Source of the DNA: Enoplolaimus lenunculus
Taxonomy: Eukaryota; Nematoda; Enoplea; Enoplida; Thoracostomopsidae
Reading direction: 5' to 3'
DNA: 64,000 nucleotides
Assembly (NCBI GenBank): GCA_030248215.1
Contig: JASANG010000517.1
Location: 1-64,000, forward strand
Shown in pieces: positions 22,863 to 33,905 of the stretch (positions are counted from its first letter, which is position 1; every line of letters starts with the position of its first letter). A model generated the notes under the pieces. The model saw nothing but the letters and a program-made list of their open reading frames with translations, was not told the origin of the DNA and searched no databases. Position numbers and translations under genes: made by a program.

Positions 22863-23127
22863 CTGACTTTTAACATTCTTTCAAGAATTGCTGCGCAATA
22901 ACAATCATAATTGCTATAACGCTAAGTCTAAAATTAGCAGTTTCGCTTAGACGTGATTACGTGAACAATGTTACGCCAAGTTAAAAAAGCCTCCGGGTAA
23001 ACCCAGGCCGAGATGATATTGAAAACGATGGCAAACTATCACAAGAACGTTTATTGGTGGATAACCATGGTTAATGTTTATCGCCTCAGGCTTATACAGT
23101 TTGAATTAGCTTACAAACAGTATCAAC

Positions 23128-23408
23128 AGCCCCATTCATACGTGTAAGTTTTTGCAGCGAGAACTCGCAACTGCAACTTTCACGAATTACTTGCAGCTGC
23201 ATGTATTTTCATGGAACATTTCGATTGACCAATCAAAATTCAAGCGACTTGCAACTGCGTTCACAGGTGTGAATTAAGTTTTAAATAGCATGAATTCAAG
23301 TGAATAATTTACAGCTGCAAGAACTTCAAATCTAATTTGTGACCAAACTTGCACATGCAAGTTGTACGAGCAAGTTATCGTTGCAAAAATTTGAACCTGT
23401 AAATAGGG
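23128..23408. mobile_element. Fold-back element with CTTGCAGCTGCA words
   Basis: Left end CCCCATTCATACGTGTAAGT and right end the inverse of CCCTATTTACAGGTTCAAAT; each is followed by TTTTTGCA-CGA-AACT. The interior repeats CTTGCAACTG/CTTGCAGCTG. Confidence 0.55.
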
Positions 23409-24031
23409 TTTCATATATTTTTAAATTTGCAGTATCCTCGTGTATTTTGCGTCTGTTTTATCCGAAACTATTATTTTATGTCATTCAAGCATTTCTACTG
23501 AGTTAAACCCACAATAAACAAAAACAACCTGTTCTGGTTCAGGCAGAATTGCAACTGTAACCTTAATTCACTCGACCTTAAGCTTAAATATTTGACAACG
23601 GGCCCGATTGTATCACATGTTTCTATAACAGACCTCCTACGAATTGGCTTCGAATGAAATTTGCCATGAAAAAAATTACTGATTGTAAACTAAGCTCACA
23701 CCCACACTGTACGACTTGCGAACATTAATATAAATAAAAATGTTTAATAAACAACAAAAAGGCGTTAAACACATGTTGTTTTCACGCACTAAACCTAATG
23801 TGTCAATCTTGGTTTAAAAATCTGGTCCAAATCTGGTTCGAAACCTGTTCGAATCTCATTATTTTTTTGGTTAAATTCAAAAATGTAAAACTGAACGCAG
23901 TGTCAAGTAGGTTTGAAGCATTTAAGGTTGCGCTATACTTTACTGTGCCGAACAGGTTCGAACGCGGCCGCGAACAAAAATACGGGCAAAATTTATTTGA
24001 TGGCGTGCGACGAGTGGAAGCCCACCGCTTA
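23409..24031. other. Gene-free stretch
   Basis: AT-rich. 23925-23990 has GGTTGCGCTATACTTTACTG, the end motif of the GCGCTATACTT family, followed by a GC-rich patch (GCGGCCGCG). No exon seen. Confidence 0.4.
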
Positions 24032-24287
24032 CACTGTAAATTCCAGTGAGTTATTTAATCAACTCAGACGGAAAGTTAGTTATTTCTGAGTTAATAACAG
24101 TAAACTTTAACTCACTCTGAGTTGACTTAATTCTCACTGTGAGTTGAGTTGATTCTGGCTGAGTTGCTTAATTAACTCAGAATGAATTGAATCAACTCGA
24201 AATTCTGAGTTCTCATAATCCTAACTCAGACTCTAGTGATTCAACACATTTTGAGTTAAAATCAACTCACCGGAATTTACAGTGTAC
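24032..24287. mobile_element. CACTGTAAATTCC fold-back MITE, TA target duplication
   Basis: TTA-CACTGTAAATTCCAGTG on the left and CCGGAATTTACAGTG-TAC on the right, so TA flanks both ends, as for Tc1/mariner-type elements. Confidence 0.87.
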
Positions 24288-24654
24288 GGTTAAACACTTT
24301 TTTGCACCAAATTTATTCATTCCGAAAACAATAAACTCCTGGTCGGTGTTTATCGAATTCGTTTGGTAGCCGGGTTAAACACGGTCCAATGTGGAAATTT
24401 AAAATCTATTTTAAAAACCCGGCTGAATTTAAAACTAAAATATTTTGAGAATTTGAAATCTGAAAACGGCCATGTTGCTTCTTTGTCGCTTCGCTCCGCG
24501 AATTTTGTTCTGCAATTAGTGCTTATGTAACCGATGATTTGACTCAAGAACACTAAATTATATATAAATTGTACTAAAACTACAGAACGAACCTATATAT
24601 AACCCAAGGATCATGAAGCTTATTGACGAGTAACCTTAAACACGGCTCTGAACA

Positions 24655-24790
24655 TATGTGTATCACGACAACTCGTCACCCGACAACTTGTAATCCGAAA
24701 TTTCATCGACTCGACAATTTGTCGCCCATCATTATGCTTAGGCTTAGGCTTAGGATTACGCTTTAAAATTATCATCTGCTTGGGTTTATG
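24655..24790. mobile_element. (TTAGGC)n MITE, third family (ACAATTTGTCGCCC end), partial
   Basis: CACCCGACAACTTGTAATCC, TTTCATCGACTCG and ACAATTTGTCGCCC lead into CTTAGG units. The related, inverted copy is at about 32020-32215. Confidence 0.55.
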
Positions 24791-27369
24791 GGGTATAAAA
24801 TCCGGTTTCGCTTTGTGCGTCGATATTCCGTTGAAATTTCGGTACTTTTGATGCCGGCGATTTCGTTTAAATCAGCATTTGAGTAATTTGTTCATTTTTC
24901 AAAATTAGCACAACAATTAGTTAATTAAAAAACACATTCAGCTGAATTAATCGCATTTAAAATTTAAAACTATCAAATCAAATATTATAATTTTCCGGCA
25001 ACTCTACGCCGTCATGTCGGCATCGTTTGCGTTACGTCTACTCGCACACATCAAAGAGCGGCACCGTGAGGCATAGAACAGTATAGTATAACCCTTACGC
25101 CGGTAATTTTATTATCATTAATTTTCGTTTCTGTTCAGTTATCCGGTATTGGTTTACCATCTGGCAAATATACCAATAACGACAGATTAACACGGCCTTC
25201 ATAAGAAAATGCTAAGGATGCTCTGAAACTGCTTATTACACATTTCATATTCTAAATACTTCACACTGAGGATTTCGAAATTACCACCTTTGTGACGCGA
25301 GTCGGCGTGGAAGGACGTGGAGCACAGAAAAGTATAGCACAACCTTAAGGGTTTTAGCCTTGGTGCACTGTGCAAGTTTGTCTTTATGCAGCGATTCTTT
25401 ATGAACAGTGCCACTCGGGCACCGCAGGACAAGCAAAACACAACCCTTATTCGTTGACTTACAATTTCTAAGAACCAGAAACCCATTACAGTTCAAACCT
25501 TAAAATATATTCAAGGTCGGATTCTCAGAAACGGACAGACGGTGACGCCTTCATAAATTATTTTTGTGATAAAATGATAAGGTTCCTATCTTACAATGGT
25601 TTTATGCCACGAAATTGACTGTAGGTGCACTCCGGTTCGCGATGTCTCGTTGCAATGTATATTACGCCCTGTTGAAAATTTCTCGATGCAACACTGATTA
25701 CATTTCGCCCGAAAATGAAACGCAGCTGTGTTTACTCGCTCGCGACATGAAACATAATTTCAAACTCAGTTAATCTCTCACGAGACTTTGGTTGGGCAAC
25801 CGGTTGCGGGTGCCCAAACCAGCGTTGGCTCGGATGCTAATTATGAACCAGTCCCAGTAAAAGAAAAAAGGTTAATTAAACCTTGGTCTTAGCCTGAATA
25901 TGAACGAATCTGGTGTGTGTGCAAAACCTTCGTGGACTATTTAATGGACAAAGCTGAACATTGTTTGAAAAAAATATATTATACATTTTAAAACGATTCG
26001 ATATGCCCCAATGGCTGGGTTTCTGAAATCTTACTTATGTATTTACGCTAACTATGATGATCGGCCATAACTCAGTCATTTTAAACGGCAGATTAAATTT
26101 AAATATGCTCTGTTAAACGTTGGTTTGGGTCATAATCGCCTATCGACATTTTTAGACAAACGAAAATATAAGTTTATATCGTAGGTTTTAGTATGCAGTT
26201 GCTAAATTCTAAATGCCAAAAATGTACTTGTTTTAGGTTATACCCGGCCGATATGAAATTGTAGCTACTGTTTCGTGCAGAGTTGGATAATACAAGCTTG
26301 TTGCCTTTGTTGTTAATGTGCTTACCAAAATTGTGTTCCATCGCTACTCCAATGACCGAGGGTTTCCTTGAGAGACATGTAACTGTTTCGGGGCTTGGTG
26401 ATGGCCACTAAAGGTTTTTTGCTTCAGCGTTTTGGCTTCTGAAGTCTATGGACAATAGAACTCTTCAAGATCTTACAATGTTCGCAACTGAAGCTATTTT
26501 GGCTTCAATATCCATTACCCAATATGTCAAAAAAGTTACCTGGTGTACGCATGATATTGTGAAAGTTGCATTATACACTGTCGACTGTACTGGTACAATT
26601 TTAAAGGTGTTCGAATATGAAAAGATTGAAATTGAATCAATTCAAGATATAAAACTAAATTGAACTGGGAGAGCAGAGTCGTAGCCAGCCTATTTTGCTA
26701 GGATGAGGCCCAAAAATTTTTAAATCTGGCGTACAAAAATTTACGAAAACTTTCAAGCATAGTTTTAAAAATTTCCAACGAAGGATCCCCCCTCTGACTA
26801 CGTGCCGGACGTAAGGCAGCTTGACCTAAAATTCTTTAAATATATGGTTAAAACTAAATCTTAGACGCATATTTAAAAATCCAATTTCAAAATAAAAACC
26901 ACAGTTTTTTGTAAAACGTTTAAAACCCAGCATTAAATTCGTTGTATAATTTTAATTTTTATAAAATAAATTATGAAGAGATTTTGCTAAAAACCCAGGT
27001 CGGAGTAGCCACCCCCCATACCTCCCACCCTTGGAGAGCCCCACCCCTAGAGGCCCCCTGAACCGGTTGAAACAAAAAACCGCTTTTGTTTTAAAATGCG
27101 CCTGGCTTCTCGCTCGCTTCGCTCAACAGTTTGGGACCCCCACCCTGGAATTTGGGGGGAGCCCCACCCCTGCCTGCTCCAGTGCTAAAAAACTCTAAAA
27201 ATCATTAAAGCTCCATTCAATAATCGGTGTTGATAAAGGATTTTTCTACGAGAAAAAATACAATACATTTATCTGACTGTATTAAACCGGGTGTATCTTT
27301 TAAGCATTACCCTGATAATGTGTTTAGCATTTAGGGTCAGTAATATCATAAGTGCGATAAAACGATCAA
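24791..27369. other. Gene-free intronic or intergenic stretch
   Basis: 25060-25460 has scattered AGTATAGCACAACC-like ends of the GCGCTATACTT family. 26690-26830 and 27000-27185 are GC-rich dispersed repeat pieces (TCGCTCGCTTCGCTC). A 71-codon frame at 26448-26663 has no exon support that I could find. Confidence 0.4.
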
Positions 27370-27370
27370 C

Positions 27371-27724
27371 ACTGTAAATTCCAATGAGTTGATAAATCAA
27401 TTCACCTAGCGAGTTGGTTAATATTTCTGAAATAGTATCAGTAAAAATCAAGTCACTCTGAGTTGAGTTGACTCTGAGTGAGTTGGTTAATTAAGTCAGA
27501 ATAAATTGAATCAACTCAGAATTCTCAGTTCTGATAGTCCTTAATATTTCTGAAATAGTATCAGTAAAAATCAAGTCACTCTGATTTGCGTTGACTCTGA
27601 GTGAGTTGGTTAATTAAGTCAGAATGAATTGAATCAACTCAAAATTGTGAGTTCTGATAGTCCTAACTCAGACTGAGTGATTCAGCTCATTCTGAGTTAA
27701 AATCAACTCACTGAAATTTACAGT
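27371..27724. mobile_element. CACTGTAAATTCC fold-back MITE with an internal tandem duplication
   Basis: Same ends as 24032-24287. A 123-base segment (starting TTAATATTTCTGAAATAG at 27418) is repeated from 27541 with several differences, so the duplication is not recent. Confidence 0.8.
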
Positions 27725-27823
27725 CAAGTAGGTCAAATTTAAAAGTTCCAGAAAATACGACGGCATGCAATTTTTAAGCTTTATTACTTTAGAGACCGAA
27801 ATAAGACCGTGTGACTTACATGT

Positions 27824-28024
27824 ACACTGTAAATTCCAGTGAGTTGACTTCAACTGAGAATGAGTTGAAGTTACTCAGAACTTTGAGCTCTGAATTAGGT
27901 CTATCAGAACTCAGAATCGTGAATTAGTTGAACTCTATTCTGAGTTAATTAATCAACTCACCCATAATTAAACCAGTTCACAGTGAGTTAATATTCACAG
28001 TTAACTCAGAATGGAATTTTTCAG
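27824..28024. mobile_element. CACTGTAAATTCC fold-back MITE
   Basis: TA-CACTGTAAATTCCAGTG on the left, TTTTTCAGTG-TA on the right. Arms of AACTCAGA/TCTGAGTT words. Confidence 0.8.
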
Positions 28025-28029
28025 TGTAT

Positions 28030-28290
28030 TTCGCATCTCCAGACTGTACCTATTCGCTTTTCGGGTTTGAATTAGAAATAGGCTTTTAAGACTCGAGTAT
28101 ACTTCTATGAAAATTGGCCATAGGTTACGTATACTTGAATTAATCAGATTCGTTCAACTTTGATTGGTTCGTGACCAAATATAGGCTGTAATTAAAAATA
28201 CAGACTCCTACTTATTGAGACTCAAAATAAAGACACACGACTGTTGTTAGTTATTACCCTTCTCTTATTCGGCTAACCATAGTAAAGAAA
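28030..28290. repeat. GGACTC/CTCTTATTCGG dispersed repeat
   Basis: CAGACTCCTACTTATTGAGA through CTTCTCTTATTCGGC matches 11420-11560, 52340-52440 and (reversed) 62430-62510. Confidence 0.45.
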
Positions 28291-28710
28291 TAGCTGTTTC
28301 ATCCATTTGAAAATACGTATTTAATACATTTTCAACCAAAGTTTTTTTAATTGTAAGGTCCAATACAAATATGCCGATATCCTTAGGCATAGTAAAATGA
28401 AATATTTAAAAAAAAATCGATTATTCGATTATTTTGCTCGTAAACTTTCTTCACACACATATCAAAACATCATGTAAACTACCAATAAGCAGTCCAAAAT
28501 ACACTTGATTCCGTTTGACAAACCCCAAACCATTGTGTGGCGACCTATAAAAGCGTCCGGTGGTTGCAGACGAAATTAATTTTAAAAACTGCATCTGAAG
28601 GAAATATTTTTCGAAAAGCTTAAACACGAACGAATATGCGTCTATTTCTAGCTCGCTTTGCGTGCAAAATTTGCTCCAAATGTTGCCGTGGCGATGAATG
28701 CAAACTGTAT

Positions 28711-28972
28711 TTGGATGCAGTGTAAAGTTATAGTGAGTTGATTTTAACTCAGAAAGAGTTGAATCACTCAATCTGAGCTTAGGACCATTAGAACTAACAA
28801 TTATTGGTTGATTCAGATCATTCTGGTTCTATTAATCATCTCCCCCGAAGTCAAATCAACTCACAGTGAGAATCAACTCAACTCAGAGTGAGCTGAAATT
28901 TACTGTTATTAACTCAGAAATAACTAACTTTCCGTTTGAGTTGATTAATTAACTCATTGAAATTTACAGTGT
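28711..28972. mobile_element. CACTGTAAATTCC fold-back MITE
   Basis: Left GTGTAAAGTTATAGTGAG, right GAAATTTACAGTGTG; full-length pair of inverted arms. Confidence 0.8.
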
Positions 28973-29047
28973 GAATACGGGGTACAACCCTAAACACAGC
29001 CATGATATAGTTTTATCAAGCATACTTGGAACAGATTTGAATTTTGA

Positions 29048-29206
29048 ATCAACGTACAGAACAGGGGCGGAACAGTATTAAAAGCATATTCCTAAGCGTA
29101 AGCCTAAGCCTAAACCTAATCCAAGCAAAAAAATTAGGCAAAAGCTTAAGCTTGCTCTTTTCTAGTCCCACAGAAAAACGTTTCGCCCCTGATCTTTACA
29201 TGGGCC
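29048..29206. mobile_element. (TTAGGC)n MITE, family B
   Basis: From ACGTACAGAACAGGGGCGGA to the inverse of GGCCCATGTAAAGATCAGG; CCTAAG core and a CTCTTTTCTAG acceptor-like motif before the right end. Confidence 0.75.
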
Positions 29207-29844
29207 GAATTTTGCTACATTATTAACGACACGGAAACGTGTAAAATTACCGCTTAGATCTAAATACCTTATGCAGGGAATAATAGCGTTTGGCTGCTAC
29301 GAACACTAACCAAATATGCAAAATTTTTAGCGAGTTTGATTGCTAATTGTTAACATTAAATAATTAACTGCCTAAATTTTTTTCTATATTAATAAACTCG
29401 AAGTTTTACTGATAAATATGGTCTTCACCGCAGTATTTTTGGTGACAATTGAAATATTTTTTGAAAATAAACTCAAATTTCTTTTGAAAAATTTCAAATC
29501 GGAATTTTTTTGTTTTGAACAAAATTTAAGAATACTTCGTAAATGAGTGAATAGGGTTTTTGTCTAAACTATTAATTTAAAATAATTTTTCGACAAATTT
29601 CATGATGCCCCGGATAAAACGTATTTTATATTAAGTTGTATGAAAATATTGTTGTATTTCATAATATCATTAATGTTGACCAAGCTAGATTTTTTGCTGA
29701 ACAGCCGAAAAATTTGAAACCAACGGAAAAATGGTTGAAAATACAAATGGTCAAAAAAACTTGAAACAAAATCACTCAAATTACGTAAAATCGATTGCTA
29801 ATATGTGCCCGAAAGCCAAGCAAAAAAAATGAAAAAATGCCTAC
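29207..29844. other. Stretch without recognised features
   Basis: AT-rich sequence just downstream of the donor of the exon at 29845-30052. Confidence 0.4.
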
Positions 29845-30052
29845 CAAAAATTCGTTTCGCAGAAGTTATCGTTGATAATTGGGTAAGTCCGGATGGACTC
29901 GAAACTGTACTTCGACAAGTCGGAGTCAGTGCTGAGGAAGTATTTTGAGCGTTTGTAACAACCCAAGGTGAATTGTTGCTGGTAGACGTAGAAGTATTCG
30001 CTCCAAACGCAACACCAAAAAACTCTCCAATGCCTTTGAACGATGTTGCCAT
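29845..30052 (-). CDS. Probable first coding exon, candidate 5' exon of the 14-22 kb gene
   Basis: On the minus strand an ATG at 30052 opens 69 codons (MATSFKGIGEFFGVAFGANT..., then Ser/Thr/Asn-rich) ending at donor G|GTAGGC in phase 1. The composition resembles the low-complexity N-terminal part of the gene at 14175-22133. Joining to the acceptor at 22115 keeps frame (...KRIF-D-LRSD...) and would give a 424-residue protein over a 7.7-kb intron full of MITEs. Against this, that acceptor has a poor pyrimidine tract and an earlier AG exists. It could instead belong to a gene whose other exons I missed. Confidence 0.5.
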
Positions 30053-30096
30053 TGTTTTAATTTATCATTTTTAATTATTAAAAATTGTTATATTAA

Positions 30097-30502
30097 TTGC
30101 AAGGTTCTATAGGAATTCCGATTCCGGCTAAAATTCCGGCATAATTTAACTTCCGATTCCGGCTGACTGCTGTGCCGATGCCGGAATTGTGATTTTTCGG
30201 TTATGAGTTTTTAAGATGATTGAACTTAGATTTTGCATGTTTCGTTTTATTTTGTTCATTTGCAATTATTCTTTAGGTTTTTTCTTAGTAAATATTCCGA
30301 ATTGTTACGCGTATTCCGTCAGCTATATAAGCAATTTTTGCTGAAACTGTGAACTGTAACGGAAACAGGCATACTGCAACAAAACTTTTTAATAGAATTA
30401 CTAAAACTTGATTCTGATTCCCATTCCGGTTCCGACAGAAAAATTTGATTCTGATTCTGATTCCGCTTCCGACAAAATCTGGTTCCGGTTGGAACCCTGA
30501 TG
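30097..30502. mobile_element. TTCCGG-rich element, relative of the hAT-type MITE
   Basis: Left CAAGGTTCTATAGGAATTCC, right GGTTCCGGTTGGAACCCTG (inverse CAGGGTTCCAACCGGAACC). Interior has GATTCCGG words near both ends. It starts 45 bases upstream of the candidate first exon at 30052. Confidence 0.65.
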
Positions 30503-30837
30503 TATTGATTATAAATTGTGACTATAACTGTATATATTGCACTAATTGCAAATGAAAAATTAAATGCTGCGGTCTTTCAAGTCAGCGCATCATGAAAAAA
30601 TGTCTTAAAATTTTTCATTGACACAAATTTCAATATTTGGTTCGCTAAGTTTAGGCTTATAAAATGAAACATTTTTTCTGAACACAGAAGAAAAAACACG
30701 GGTGGATAAATGTCGGTCTTAGGTGGTAATTTGTGCGTATTACATCCAGTGTCACAGGTAAAGTCCGACCGGGTAATAAATTTCTGCCCACCTGCATCTC
30801 TGGAGACTAACGCATCTTAAACCAGAGTCTATCTAAA

Positions 30838-31095
30838 GATCAGGGTGGATCGTTTTTCCGCATGACTGCTATCCAGTAAGCTAAAGCTTTAGACTATTTT
30901 TTGCTTAGGCTTAGGCATAGGAGTAGATTTGGTCATAGGCTTTGGCTTAGATATAGACTTATCGTTGTGTTTTCGGTTTAGACTTAGGAATGTGCCTATC
31001 CATACGCTTATGCTTAGGCTTAGGCTTAGAAATATACGTCGGTTTAGGCTTAAGAATATGCTTATAATATTGCGTTCGTCCTGTATTATGGAGCC
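30838..31095. mobile_element. (TTAGGC)n MITE, family B, diverged
   Basis: From AAGATCAGGGTGGATCG to GTTCGTCCTGTATTATGG; CTTAGG and CTTAGA units in between. Confidence 0.65.
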
Positions 31096-31674
31096 CAAAT
31101 CATTATATTGTCATACAAGTGCCTATAAAAAGGTCCCAGTTACATGCTTAGCGAAGTAACCTAAATCATTGTAGCAGCAGAATACAGGTAGTAAAACAAC
31201 ACCGCTTGATCTGTGACAGTTTTGCGCACCCTTTTTTCGCTTTCTAAACTTCTTAACGTTTTTCAGAATTACGAGATGTTGTGAAATATAATGTTTTTCG
31301 TCAATTAATAATTTTAAAAGGTGTTCAAACGATGCAGAGGAAGTCGTCGAAAACACAACTGTTGTTGGAAATGGAAAAATGTGTTGCCAAACTTGCTAAT
31401 GTCACGCATTTTAGCTGGCGCTCGATATCGGCTTGAACCTAAGGGGGCGAAAAATTCATTTTAAGCGGTGCGTGCTTTATCTGCGGAAATTTTATTTTTT
31501 TCAACTCGAAAGTATACCCACGCCAAATAACTTTACCCATGATCCACGTTTACGTAATATTTTTCTTCTGTATTCAGGGAAAAAATTGTATACGATTGTA
31601 CACAAATTATGTTTAATGCTGCAAATTGTGAAAATTTTCGATTAAAGACAAAATTTCAACAGAGTAAAAAATAC
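31096..31674. other. Gene-free stretch, nothing recognised
   Basis: AT-rich; no exon-like frame with usable splice sites. Confidence 0.4.
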
Positions 31675-31945
31675 TTAACCCCTTCTCACATTGAGTTGCC
31701 TGTAGGCAACTCAGCGCAGTGTATATACGTTAAATAGTATATATTGCACCGTGTTTAACAATTGCAACACGTATACATAGTACTAAATCATCACAAGACG
31801 TGAGAGCCCCCTCGGGCTCGAGCGTCAAGCTCCTATAGCTGAGTGGTGATGGTATACGCCTCCCACTCCAATCACTGGAGTTCGAATCCTAGCATAAAAG
31901 TAGGTCTCAGGGGAAATAGAAAATATTCTTGTGAGAAAGGGTTAA
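31675..31945 (+). mobile_element. TTAA MITE with tRNA-like core, copy 5 (best preserved)
   Basis: TTAA-CCCCTTCTCACATTGAG ... GTGAGAAAGGG-TTAA. Box A TAGCTGAGTGGT at 31836-31847 matches the Pol III consensus; box B GAGTTCGAATCC at 31878-31889. The two are about 30 bases apart, as in a tRNA gene. Hairpin AGTTGCC-TGTA-GGCAACT follows the left end. Confidence 0.92.
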
Positions 31946-32019
31946 TATTTCTTACAAGAAAGTTTAAAAAGTTTAAAAATTTAAATATTTCAAAAACCAC
32001 TTATTTTTCGCGTCTGTTA

Positions 32020-32215
32020 ATTAATATTTTGAACAATGACAATTCGACGTCTGTCAATTTGTCGCCCAACAGTATCCTAAAGCTTATGAATAAATCTAAA
32101 CGTAACCCTAAGCGGTATCGTAAGTCTAAGCTTATGCTCAACCACAATAATGAACGACAAATTGCCGAGTCGATGAAATTTCGAATTACAAGTTGTCGGG
32201 CGACAAAGTGTTGTT
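32020..32215. mobile_element. (TTAGGC)n MITE, third family
   Basis: Left TCAATTTGTCGCCCAACAG, right ACGACAAATTGCCGAG-TCGATGAAATTTCG then GTTGTCGGGCGACAAAG. The core has decayed CCTAAG units. The end sequences match 24655-24735 in inverse orientation. Confidence 0.6.
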
Positions 32216-32467
32216 ATACTCTAAATTTTAGTTGAGCCAACTGTGTATATATTCGGCAGATTAAAATATTTATATTCAGTTAGTGTTGATATGCTCTTTA
32301 TAGTTTAACGAACTGCTCAAACAATATAGTTTGGTTTTAAAAAATGAGAATCAATCAGGGTGAGACCGGAACCACAAATTGACGGAGCCGGATAATCAAT
32401 TCAAATTCAATACTGTGTTGCATTTTAAAATTTGAACGTAGCTTACAATTGTTCTTCGTTCCCTGGC

Positions 32468-32725
32468 TTAACCCTTTGTCACATGAATATTTTCAATTTC
32501 AAATGAGACGTATTTTCAAGGTAAAATTCGAACCCCAGTCTCACGGGTGGGAGGCGTAGTAGCTATGAAGCTTGACGCTCGAGCCCGAGTAGGCTCTCAC
32601 GTCTTGTGGTGATTTTACACTGCGCATATATGTAATAAATGTGAAACACTGCTCACAGCGGGTGTATTGCTCGTACATTATTGTATTTAGTTGCTCATAG
32701 TATACTCTATGAGAGAAAGGGCTAA
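32468..32725 (-). mobile_element. TTAA MITE with tRNA-like core, copy 6, second subfamily
   Basis: Minus orientation: TTAA-CCCTTTGTCACATGAA at 32468, and GAGAGAAAGGG-CTAA at the other end. Box B reads GGGGTTCGAATTT. The head contains CATAGTATACTCTATGAG, shared with copy 7 and not with copies 1-5. Confidence 0.82.
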
Positions 32726-33345
32726 GGAACTCAAAGTGGTTACGTCACAAAGGTTAACATTTCACGGCGATGCATTTTTAACACATTAACAACGATCATG
32801 TTATGCTATCCTATGGTTTTGTAGTGTTGCGTTGAGTTCCAATATTTGTTTGGCCCACGTTCATTCTAAACTCATCCAGTTTTTCGTAGGTTCTATTTAA
32901 CAGAGGCGGCTAAGATAAAGGATGTGAGTCTCAGTCTCGGCAAGTCTTTGTTTTTAGCAGGTCTAGGTTTCTTGAGTGTCGGTAGTTTGGAACCGACACT
33001 AGAATCGAGGGTTCAACAAATTCTGGTAAACCCCGGTAAAAAGCAGAACTTAATATGCCGGATATCTGGTCGCACCCTGGAATCAATACAACTCTTCATC
33101 TGTTCAGTATTGTTAATCTACGTAAACAAATTCAACCATTGAAAATGTTTAAAAAAACTAACGCAAAATACCAAATGTAGCCTCATATTCACACTTTCCA
33201 TCTGTTGGATTTTTGATTTCGTAACATTTTGAAGTAGTTATTAAATTTCAAAGTACTCTTAACAGCTTATAATGTTTCACAAAATTATAAAATATAATTT
33301 TGGATATATAAATTTAAATTTTCCTTCGTTTTAGCAAAACTGTAT
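32726..33345. other. Gene-free stretch, nothing recognised
   Basis: No exon or repeat I could match. A 72-codon frame at 32924-33142 has no supporting splice structure. Confidence 0.4.
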
Positions 33346-33528
33346 GATGTTCTCTTGTTACAAGAATGTGCAATTGGGTACATTCTGTGCGTAAGAGAAT
33401 GTATTAAACGTGTGATGAATGCTACACACCACCAAAGTGGGGGTGGTAGGGCAAAATGAAACAAGTCCTGGTACATTTTGTACCACTCACAACCTAACAA
33501 GTTGCATACTCTTGCGATTATCCACTCT
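33346..33528 (-). mobile_element. AAGAGTG-ended MITE, shortened copy
   Basis: Left CTCTTGTTACAAGAATGTGC, right GTTGCATACTCTTGCGATTA then TCCACTCTT. Shares GGGTGGTAGGGCAAAA with 53802-54120 but lacks part of the middle. Confidence 0.7.
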
Positions 33529-33654
33529 TAATATGGCAATTAAAGTTTAATACCGAAACGATTTGAAGAGCTCAAACGAATAAATTCATTCAAGTTGTAT
33601 CAATAGAAGTTTTCGTTCAAAAATGTCGTGTAAAAGTTCTCACTTTATTTAAAA

Positions 33655-33905
33655 TTGTAAAAAAATTATTTAATTTAGAAAATTCCTTTAATTTAGAAAA
33701 TATATTTAATTTGGAAAAAATAATTTAATTTCAAAAATTGTATAATTTGTAAAAATTAATTAATTTAGAAAAATTATTTAATTTGGAAAAGTGATTCAAA
33801 ATTTGTAAAAATTATTTAATTTGTAAAAATTATTTAATTTAGAAAAATTATTTAATTTGGAAAACTTATTAATTTTGAAAAATTATTTAATTGAAATAAT
33901 TATTT
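33655..33905. repeat. AT-rich minisatellite
   Basis: More than ten units of about 20 bases of the form AAATTATTTAATTTRGAAA, with variable spacing. Confidence 0.85.

Noticed and set aside
28451-28771. Possible minus-strand exon (FLKLISSATTGRFYRSPHNG...)
   Set aside because: It has usable AG and GT sites, but its phase does not fit the exons at 29845 or 22114 and its far end runs into a fold-back MITE.
31836-31889. A functional tRNA gene in the TTAA MITE
   Set aside because: Boxes A and B are good, but a convincing acceptor stem and anticodon arm could not be drawn; tRNA-derived is the safer call.
31843-32235. 130-codon frame starting MVMVYASHS, similar to one at 7069
   Set aside because: The shared part lies in the tRNA-like MITE and the downstream parts are unrelated, so it is a by-product of the repeat.
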